DNA from: Spirochaetes bacterium GWE1_32_154
GTDB taxonomy: Bacteria; Spirochaetota; GWE2-31-10
Direction of reading: 5' to 3'
NCBI GenBank assembly: GCA_001829315.1
Contig: MIAY01000036.1
Coordinates: forward strand, 103,501-167,500
DNA: 64,000 nt
Shown: positions 54,198-61,541 of the stretch, piece after piece
How the letters are laid out: every line of letters starts with the position of its first letter
Position numbering within the stretch: the stretch's first letter is position 1
Notes under the pieces: generated by a model
Told to the model about the DNA's origin: nothing
The model's input: the letters and a program-made list of their open reading frames with translations, nothing else
The model's database searches: none
Made by a program: the position numbers and the translations under genes

Positions 54198-57100
54198 TTA
54201 TTGATTCTCTTTTTTAACAGCATTTTCAAATCGTGCTTTCTGATCAATTAAATACTGAAAGTCGGGTTTTAATAAAATAGCTTTATCAATATTAACTATT
54301 GCATTTTCAATGTCACCTGATTTAAAATAACATTCGGCTAATGTATCAAAAAAATTATAATTATCAGATTCGAGCATAGTAGCTTTTAAAGCATATTCAA
54401 TTGCTATTGGTAAATTTTTATTATTTTCTGCATATAACCAGGCAATATTATTGAGTGCATATTTATTATCCGGATTGATTTTTAATGCTTTAAGCAAATT
54501 TTCTTCTGCTTTTTCTATATTTTTAACAAGTGAGTAAAAGTATCCGAGATCAGAGAAATAATCTGTGTTTTCAGGTAGTAATCGAGTTAATTTCTCAAGC
54601 AATTCGATAATAGCCTGACTATTATCAGTTTTTTTATAAAACTCAATCATTTCAGTAATAACTGCCGGGTCTTCAGGATATTTCTCAGATAAATCAAGTA
54701 ATAATGGTTTTAATTTTTCATCGTTACCTGATTTTTTGTAAATATCTATTAGAAATTTATAGATAGTTAATTGTTCTTCAGTTTTATCAAGGGCAATAAA
54801 TAATTCTTTTTCGGCTTTATCAAGTTCGTTAGTGTCGAGGTATACAAGTGAAAGTAATGTGTTGTAGTATGAGTCTTGAGGAAATAATTCCATTCCTTTT
54901 TGTATAACAAGTATTGCTTTTTCCAATCGTTTTTCAGATAAAAGTCTTGTTATGTAATTTTTATACACAGCATCTTCTTTATATTCATCAATGAGTTGAT
55001 CAAAAAATAACTCAAAGTCTATGTCATTCCCCGGTTCAAGAGTCAACGTGAAATTAAGAGATTGGGTTATATAATTGATATAAGCGTTGATAACCGGTAT
55101 ATCTTCTGCTTCAATTTCATTTTTATTTAATGTTAATTCATATTCAAGATAAAAATGATTATTTTCAATTTTATCTGCATGAAAGTTAAAATTCATATAT
55201 TTATTGTTTTTTTCAATATTTGTTAAATTCTGTGTTGTTATTGAATATCCTTCCGGGAAAATACATTCTATTCTTTTCTTGTATGAATAAATAAAGTTCT
55301 TTCTATAAGTATAGCGTGAACTTTCCGGTATGCTGACCCATTCTTTTACTTCTCCAAGCGAAAAATTAATAATTTGCTTTCCGTCATAGTGAATTTCGGT
55401 AAGGTTTGAAGATGTTGTATTCAAATCAATGGTGATTGATCCTGATTGTTTTTCTAAACCGCTAACAGATAATTGATCTGATGTTAACTCCGGGAACGCT
55501 TCTTTTTGCATGTCGTAGAAAAAGGCTTTCTGTTTGTTTGTATCAAGAGAACTGATTTGCTCACGAAAATATTCTGAAAAACTACCGGCAATTTCCTGTC
55601 GTAAAGAAACAGTTGCTTTTCCGATTCTATTAATTTTTATTAGAAAATTTTCTGTCATTTTATTTATTGAACCATCAATAACCGGGATTTTAGCAATAAC
55701 AGATTTTTCTTTTTTTGCAATGAAACCATTTAAACCCTGGTATAAATAATGTACGTTGCCAAACGGTATAAATTGAGTGCTTAAATCAATAAATAATTCT
55801 TTATCAATGCCATTTTGAACAGGAATATTGACAATTGAAGTGTTAAATATAAATGGTGTGGCAATATCCCGGACAGGCTGCTCATTTCCGTATGTTGATA
55901 TAAGCATGGGAAAGGAAATTATATCGTTCAAATCCAATAGTTTTATAAACAACGCGACTTCACTTGAATTATTTATCCTCATTGAATTAATGGTTATAGG
56001 TTCAGGAAATTTAATTTTTTTTTCTTTCGTATGTTTTGTCTGGTTTTGAATATAATTAAAAATTTGTTCAACTAATGCGTTTTTATTTTTTTTATTGGTC
56101 AAATGCAGGTTTTCAATGTGTGTTTCTTGTCCTGACTTTTTAAACTGATTGTGATACCAGTTACCGGCGGATTCCCAATTTTCAAAGGTTGAAACGGTAA
56201 TTGATGGTGATAATGCAAAAATTGATATGCTTTCGCCGGTTAAAAAATAAATGGGCGGATTTATAAATGAATACGTTTGTGTAATGACATTTGATTCTTC
56301 TTTTTTTTCCGGAAGACCATTAATCCCGTTTGTATGAATTTGTAGGGGAGTAGTAGCCGGATAGATAAATGAATATTCTTTCTTAAACGTTTTCATTTGT
56401 GAACCGGTATAAAAAGTATCTGAGAATCCGGGTAATGCATTTTCTTTAATCATTTTGAAATATATTGAGTAACATAAAACAGTACCCTCTGTTTGGTTGC
56501 CAAAGTTTATTTTAATACTTTTAAAGTTGTTACCGCCATAATCATTTGCATTGAGCGGTTCTATATCAATTAATTCTTTACTGACAGCAGTTGATGCTCC
56601 ATCAGCTTGTATGATTTTTGCATCAATATTTGCAGGAGTGAATAATAAAGAATCAAAAATGAGTTCGTAACTTGAAAGTTCATCAATATGTGTGTCTGAA
56701 TTTATTCTTATTGCAGCGGTCATTGTATAGTCATATTTTTTATGATCTTTTATTAATAATGATTTACCCTGATATAAATAAACGAATGGGAATATTGAAT
56801 GATCGGGATTTGATAAAAAATCGGTTTCAAGTTTTTTGATGTCGGGATAAGTTGGAATAATATGATTATTTGTTACAATCTTGTTTTTATCCATTAAAGA
56901 TAATAGAAAAGAAGCAGTTGCATCATTTTCGTTTAACGAAAATATTTTTGAAATAATGTTATGGGCTTCGTTGTAGTTCCCGTTGTATATATATGATAAT
57001 GATATTTTGTATAATAGATCAAGGTCTTCAATACCGCGATTCATTGCTTGTTTTATTGTTTTTATAACGCCTTTATAGTCTCTGACATACATTTCCGCTG

Positions 57101-57296
57101 ATGATTTTAACCGGTATAATTCAGGATTGTCAGGTTGATTTATTATGAAATTTTCAAGAAGTAAAATTTTTTCAAGAGGACTTTTTGCTTCTATCATACT
57201 CTCGATTTTTTTAATATTTATCTCATAGAAATTAATGGTATTAGAAAAAAGTGAATAAAAGCAAAACATACATGTAATAATCAAACCTTTTCTCAT
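54198..57296 (-). CDS. DUF3857/transglutaminase-fold protein with TPR repeats; catalytic Cys and His absent
   Basis: 1032 aa from the ATG at 57296, preferred for its GGAAG site and signal peptide (..MFCFYSLFSNT); a longer frame from 57359 is unlikely. N-terminal TPR-like repeats, a DUF3857 beta domain (~150-330), a transglutaminase-like domain (~430-560), a DUF2569/DUF3858-like beta region, and C-terminal TPRs (~800-1030, ALKINPDNKYALNNIAWLYA). In the transglutaminase segment the C of GDCKDK-type motifs reads NN (..MRINNSSEVALF) and the FNH His reads FNT, so it is unlikely to act as an enzyme. Coupled to murJ with no gap. Confidence 0.78.
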   Translation of the reverse strand: MRKGLIITCMFCFYSLFSNTINFYEINIKKIESMIEAKSPLEKILLLENFIINQPDNPELYRLKSSAEMYVRDYKGVIKTIKQAMNRGIEDLDLLYKISLSYIYNGNYNEAHNIISKIFSLNENDATASFLLSLMDKNKIVTNNHIIPTYPDIKKLETDFLSNPDHSIFPFVYLYQGKSLLIKDHKKYDYTMTAAIRINSDTHIDELSSYELIFDSLLFTPANIDAKIIQADGASTAVSKELIDIEPLNANDYGGNNFKSIKINFGNQTEGTVLCYSIYFKMIKENALPGFSDTFYTGSQMKTFKKEYSFIYPATTPLQIHTNGINGLPEKKEESNVITQTYSFINPPIYFLTGESISIFALSPSITVSTFENWESAGNWYHNQFKKSGQETHIENLHLTNKKNKNALVEQIFNYIQNQTKHTKEKKIKFPEPITINSMRINNSSEVALFIKLLDLNDIISFPMLISTYGNEQPVRDIATPFIFNTSIVNIPVQNGIDKELFIDLSTQFIPFGNVHYLYQGLNGFIAKKEKSVIAKIPVIDGSINKMTENFLIKINRIGKATVSLRQEIAGSFSEYFREQISSLDTNKQKAFFYDMQKEAFPELTSDQLSVSGLEKQSGSITIDLNTTSSNLTEIHYDGKQIINFSLGEVKEWVSIPESSRYTYRKNFIYSYKKRIECIFPEGYSITTQNLTNIEKNNKYMNFNFHADKIENNHFYLEYELTLNKNEIEAEDIPVINAYINYITQSLNFTLTLEPGNDIDFELFFDQLIDEYKEDAVYKNYITRLLSEKRLEKAILVIQKGMELFPQDSYYNTLLSLVYLDTNELDKAEKELFIALDKTEEQLTIYKFLIDIYKKSGNDEKLKPLLLDLSEKYPEDPAVITEMIEFYKKTDNSQAIIELLEKLTRLLPENTDYFSDLGYFYSLVKNIEKAEENLLKALKINPDNKYALNNIAWLYAENNKNLPIAIEYALKATMLESDNYNFFDTLAECYFKSGDIENAIVNIDKAILLKPDFQYLIDQKARFENAVKKENQ

Positions 57297-57467
57297 AAAA
57301 ACTTCCTTTTTCATTGGTAACAGATATAGAATATAATGAAATCTATTTGATATTATCATATTTTCTACTAAAAACTACTTTTTTATTAATGATTTTATTG
57401 CAAATATAATGTATTTAGTTAAAATATAATGCAAATTGTTTATGGAAAAAGTTTTTGTAATTATTTA

Positions 57468-57476
57468 TGATATAAT
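57468..57476 (+). promoter_or_regulatory. Extended -10 promoter of the 57517 gene
   Basis: TGA followed by a perfect TATAAT at 57471-57476 (TGn-TATAAT), 41 bp before the ATG. No good -35 box is visible, as expected for extended -10 promoters. Confidence 0.45.
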
Positions 57477-57516
57477 GTTCGATAAGTAAAAAGTAGTATT
57501 TTTTTTCGGGGGATGT

Positions 57517-59106
57517 ATGCTGAAAATAGAAGAGTTAGTAAATGGTAATGATATGCTGTCGATTATTTTTAGAGACAGTTTATTAAAAATAGGTCAATTA
57601 TCAACAGATCATATTTTTTCAACATCGGATATTGCTTCATTAAAAGCTGACATTTTACCTAAGATTATTAATCCATTAATGCAATTTACTGATTGCAAGA
57701 TCAGAATTAAAGACTTTAATCGTTTAAGTATAAATATTATATTCCTAATAAAAGAGGCTAGTTTAAGAGGTCTTCAGCGAGTTATAGAAAAAAGAGAAGC
57801 AGGAGATGTTAAAAGTCTTTCATTTGATAGAAATACAATTTTAAAATACAATCAGGAAATCGACAACGGTAATTATGATATTATATTTAAATTTTTATCA
57901 AGTAATAGAAATTTGAATACTGAAACAGTTATGAAAATGGTTGAATCGGGTTTGACAAAAATTAAACCATTTATTAATTATAGAATAGAATTAACAATGA
58001 TGGAATTGTTAAATGCGTATTATCCGACATGGAATCCTTATTTGAGGGGGATGATTGATAAAGCGTATCAGTTTATTAATGAAGAAGAAGAAAAAAATCG
58101 TGAACGGCTTGAGGTTGTTGCACAGATCGTTGAAAATAATAAATATTTTATTTCAAATGGAAATGAAATGCCGAAACTTGTTGAATTACGAAATAAAATA
58201 ATTTTTGATATGAAGAATTCTTATAATGGTATGATTCCCAAAGAAGATATTGATAAATTTCTGTTGGATAAAAATAATTTCACTATTTTTCAGGTTTCTA
58301 TTATTAAGTCAGCACCCATGTATTACGGTACTTTTGAAGGTGAGTCATATAAAATAGTTGTAGAATCGGACAATAAGTTATTAATTACAGAGAACACTGA
58401 ACCTTTACGTGCATTTTCTGAAAAAAAACTTGCTTTTTTTCGTGAGAAAATAAAACCAATCGTTATTGGTGATGTCAAAATTGAATTAAAAGCACGGTAT
58501 GAAAATTACAATTATGTTTTTGCATTATATAGAAGAAAGCGAAATGATATTTTTGATTCAATGATTGAATCAGGAAAAATTCAACAACTAAAAATACTTT
58601 TAAATCTGCTTGAATTAGATAAAGCTGACCCTTCGTATAAAATATATAAAGATCCTGTTGAAAAAATATTAAAAGCATTGGAAAGTGCAAAAATTAATGA
58701 ATTGCTTCTCAATTATTTTAAAGCACACTCAAAGGGAAGTAGTTTTATTTCAAAGTTGTTTAATTTGTTTTTCTCGTCATTTAGAGAATCAGAGTTTATT
58801 GATATAGTCAAGGCAGATAAAGCACGTGCTTCATCAGTTACAAAACAGTTAATTGGAACTGATGGGCGTTCAGTTAAACCCAACGAAACACCGGTTCAAT
58901 CTGCTTTAAATATTTTAAAAAGATCCGGGCAACTCGAAAAAGCACGGATAATTTTAAAATCGGGTGTTGATGATTCTCAAAAAGTACGTGAGATTTTAAG
59001 AATTTGCAAGGATATCGGGAATACAAATAAAGCTCATATAGAAAAAACAGAGAAATCAAAAATTGATTTTTTAATTGAACTCAGACATTTTCTGGAAAAG
59101 AATTAG
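57517..59106 (+). CDS. Unrecognised cytoplasmic helical protein
   Basis: 529 aa, no signal peptide or membrane helix, strong GGGGGA site upstream. Mostly helical, with a central beta-rich part (residues ~240-350). I recognise no family. A short segment (NPYLRGMIDKAYQF) is reminiscent of the 23548 protein. Its 3' end overlaps the convergent GGDEF gene by 26 bp. Seems monocistronic. Confidence 0.7.
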   Translation: MLKIEELVNGNDMLSIIFRDSLLKIGQLSTDHIFSTSDIASLKADILPKIINPLMQFTDCKIRIKDFNRLSINIIFLIKEASLRGLQRVIEKREAGDVKSLSFDRNTILKYNQEIDNGNYDIIFKFLSSNRNLNTETVMKMVESGLTKIKPFINYRIELTMMELLNAYYPTWNPYLRGMIDKAYQFINEEEEKNRERLEVVAQIVENNKYFISNGNEMPKLVELRNKIIFDMKNSYNGMIPKEDIDKFLLDKNNFTIFQVSIIKSAPMYYGTFEGESYKIVVESDNKLLITENTEPLRAFSEKKLAFFREKIKPIVIGDVKIELKARYENYNYVFALYRRKRNDIFDSMIESGKIQQLKILLNLLELDKADPSYKIYKDPVEKILKALESAKINELLLNYFKAHSKGSSFISKLFNLFFSSFRESEFIDIVKADKARASSVTKQLIGTDGRSVKPNETPVQSALNILKRSGQLEKARIILKSGVDDSQKVREILRICKDIGNTNKAHIEKTEKSKIDFLIELRHFLEKN

Positions 59107-60013
59107 TTTCAAATCTGTTTCTGCCAAGTTTTTTTGCATTATACAATGCTATATCAGCCATTTTTATTAATGCTTCGGTTGATTTTTTGGAGTCGGGAAT
59201 AATGCTGCATATTCCCATTGATATTGTTACAAACTCAGAAGCTGTTGAGCCTATATGTTTGATTTTTTGATCTGCTAATTTCTGTTGAATATTTGCACAA
59301 CATTTTTTTGCAAAATCGACTCCGGTATCCGGTAAAATCAATGCAAATTCTTCACCGCCATATCGGGCAACAAAATCACTTGATCTGTTAATACAATTAT
59401 TTAAAATTGATGCAACTGCTTTTAAGCAGGTGTCGCCTTCCTGGTGGCCATAGCAGTCATTATATTTCTTAAAAAAATCAATATCAATCATTATTAAGGT
59501 CATCTCTTTTGATAATCGCATCATTCGCATCCATTCGCGATTCATCGTTTCATCAAAAGCTCTTCGATTATGTACCCCGGTTAATCCGTCAATCGTGGAT
59601 AATTGTTTGAGAATGTCACGACTTCTTTTTAGTTCAATGTGGTTTTTTATTCGTAATGTAACGATTGCGGGGTTTATTGGCTTTGTTATATAATCAATAG
59701 CACCTAATGATAAACCTTTTTCTTCAAACTCCGATTCTGAAATTGACGTTATAAAAATAACAGGAATATCTTTTGTAAGCGGATTGTCTTTCAGTTTTTC
59801 GCAAACTTCATATCCGCTAATACCGGGCATCATTATGTCAAGCAAAATAATATCAGGCATTACCCTCATTGCTAATTCAAGTCCCTCCAAACCATCTTTT
59901 GCAGAGTAAAATGAATATTCATCAGAAACAGCTTCATTAACAATGGCAATATTAATTTCTGAGTCATCAATAATTAATACCTTTGGTAATTCTTTATTAT
60001 TTTGCAAGTCCAT
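59081..60013 (-). CDS. Response regulator with GGDEF domain (diguanylate cyclase)
   Basis: 310 aa. The receiver has VLIIDDS, the phospho-Asp in DIILLDIMMPG, and the Lys in DYITKP, all intact. The GGDEF domain follows, with the active-site motif GGEEF in ARYGGEEFALIL and an RSSD I-site five residues before it. It is a full diguanylate cyclase with product-inhibition site. It could supply c-di-GMP for the PilZ domain at 21985, though no direct link is shown. It lies 9 bp after the LiaF-like gene. Confidence 0.93.
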   Translation of the reverse strand: MDLQNNKELPKVLIIDDSEINIAIVNEAVSDEYSFYSAKDGLEGLELAMRVMPDIILLDIMMPGISGYEVCEKLKDNPLTKDIPVIFITSISESEFEEKGLSLGAIDYITKPINPAIVTLRIKNHIELKRSRDILKQLSTIDGLTGVHNRRAFDETMNREWMRMMRLSKEMTLIMIDIDFFKKYNDCYGHQEGDTCLKAVASILNNCINRSSDFVARYGGEEFALILPDTGVDFAKKCCANIQQKLADQKIKHIGSTASEFVTISMGICSIIPDSKKSTEALIKMADIALYNAKKLGRNRFETNSFPENV

Positions 60014-60022
60014 ATGAATCCT

Positions 60023-60544
60023 TTAATTCTTTAATTTTATGTCAACACCGCTAAATACAGCATTTAATTCAATTTGTAAGTGATGAGAGCTGTCAGATGA
60101 TGATGGTGTTTTGTATGTATTATTACCAAAAGATAAAATGCCACCGTCAGGTTGTTGAACACCGGAAAACACTGCATTAGACTGTATAATAACAGGAGTT
60201 GATGATTTAATCATAATTTCGCTTGCACCGAAAACAGTGTTAATTTTTACTTTTACTGTTTTCTCTGAAATATCGACATTAGTTAAGTCTATTTCACCTT
60301 TTCCGAAAATTACGTTATATTCCCCATTATCAGATGGGTTTTTAATTTTAACTTCATTAAATATAACATTGTTTTTCATACCAAATCCACCGGTAATAAT
60401 TGAAATACCGAGATATACAAAAAATAAAGCAAAAAAGATTCGTACAACCGGAATGTTAATATTTAAAGTTACCTTTAATATAATAGACAAACCTATAACA
60501 ATTAAAAAAGCACCCCAAAAAACTCCTGAAAACATAAAATTCAT
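60023..60544 (-). CDS. LiaF-like membrane protein (cell-wall-stress response)
   Basis: 173 aa from the ATG at 60544, preferred because GGAGG lies at 60556-60560; a longer frame starts at 60562. Two to three N-terminal helices precede a beta-rich C-terminal domain with repeated NxVFxxxEI and NAVFSGV units (VKINTVFGASEIMI, SNAVFSGVQQ, LNAVFSGVDIKL), the LiaF/DUF2154 pattern. LiaF inhibits a stress kinase in Firmicutes; no such kinase is adjacent here. It is first in a two-gene unit with the GGDEF regulator, suggesting envelope-linked c-di-GMP control. Confidence 0.7.
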   Translation of the reverse strand: MNFMFSGVFWGAFLIVIGLSIILKVTLNINIPVVRIFFALFFVYLGISIITGGFGMKNNVIFNEVKIKNPSDNGEYNVIFGKGEIDLTNVDISEKTVKVKINTVFGASEIMIKSSTPVIIQSNAVFSGVQQPDGGILSFGNNTYKTPSSSDSSHHLQIELNAVFSGVDIKLKN

Positions 60545-60733
60545 TCTCACGATCTCCTCCAAATTAAAATATAAAATTTGTAATTAATCTTAGTATATAT
60601 TTTTGAATTAATCAAATTCTTTTCCTAATATCATTGAATTGCTAAAAAAAATCAGAACCCGGGATTTTTTTAACTTTACAAAACCGTTTTGCTTTGTTAC
60701 GATAAAAACAGGTTTTAAAAAAGGAAATTATCT

Positions 60734-61534
60734 ATGCGAAATAATAAAATAAGACATAGCTCAGACGAAAGAAGAGTAGCTGTTTTAATCGATTGTGAGA
60801 ATGTTTCGGCGAAGAATATAGAATTTATTATGAAGGAATCACTGAAATACGGTTTGTTAACCATCAAAAGAATATATGGAGACTGGACTGATACCATGTT
60901 ATCTTCATGGAAGGCGTTTTTACCGATTTTTGCGATTCAGCCTATTCAGCAGTTTAAAAATACAGCAGGAAAGAACTCAACGGATTCGTCAATGATTATT
61001 GATGCAATGGATATTTTGTATTCAGATAATGTCGAATGTTTTATTATTGTTTCCAGTGATTCTGATTTTACCAGACTGGCAATAAGGTTAAGAGAGTCGG
61101 GGAAGTTTGTCGTGGGGATTGGTGAAGAGAAAACGCCGAAATCTCTGGTTAATTCATGTAATGAGTTTAATTATATAGAAATCATAAAAGAACGGTCAAA
61201 TGAGATTAAACGAAAAGTTGGTGGAATTCAGCATAAAAAGAAAATCAGTGCAAAAAATGGCAGTGAAATAAAGAAAGATGAAAAAGATGATTATGCCGAA
61301 GATAAATGCCTTAGCATTCTTTGTGAAGCATACAATATGGTAGATCCTGATAGTGAATGGAAGAATTCCTCAAAAATCGGTAATGCGATAAGAAAATTAG
61401 ACCCCGGTTTTGATCCGCAAACATTTGGTTTTTCAAAGTTATCATTACTTTTCAAAAAATACGATGATGTTTTTAACGTTAAGTTAGGCGAAGATAACAG
61501 AACACATTATGTTAAATTAAAAGACCCTGAATAA
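60734..61534 (+). CDS. NYN-domain ribonuclease-like protein with C-terminal OST-HTH/LOTUS domain
   Basis: 266 aa. The N-terminal NYN (PIN-like) domain shows VAVLIDCENVS, TDSSMIIDAMD and VSSDSDFTRLA, with the conserved acidic residues of the LabA/NYN family. The C-terminal ~80 residues (SILCEAYNMVDPD, DPQTFGFSKLSLLFKKY) fit the OST-HTH/LOTUS RNA-binding fold. Probably an RNA-processing enzyme. Convergent with the caspase gene (stops 7 bp apart). Confidence 0.85.
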   Translation: MRNNKIRHSSDERRVAVLIDCENVSAKNIEFIMKESLKYGLLTIKRIYGDWTDTMLSSWKAFLPIFAIQPIQQFKNTAGKNSTDSSMIIDAMDILYSDNVECFIIVSSDSDFTRLAIRLRESGKFVVGIGEEKTPKSLVNSCNEFNYIEIIKERSNEIKRKVGGIQHKKKISAKNGSEIKKDEKDDYAEDKCLSILCEAYNMVDPDSEWKNSSKIGNAIRKLDPGFDPQTFGFSKLSLLFKKYDDVFNVKLGEDNRTHYVKLKDPE

Positions 61535-61541
61535 TGCATCT

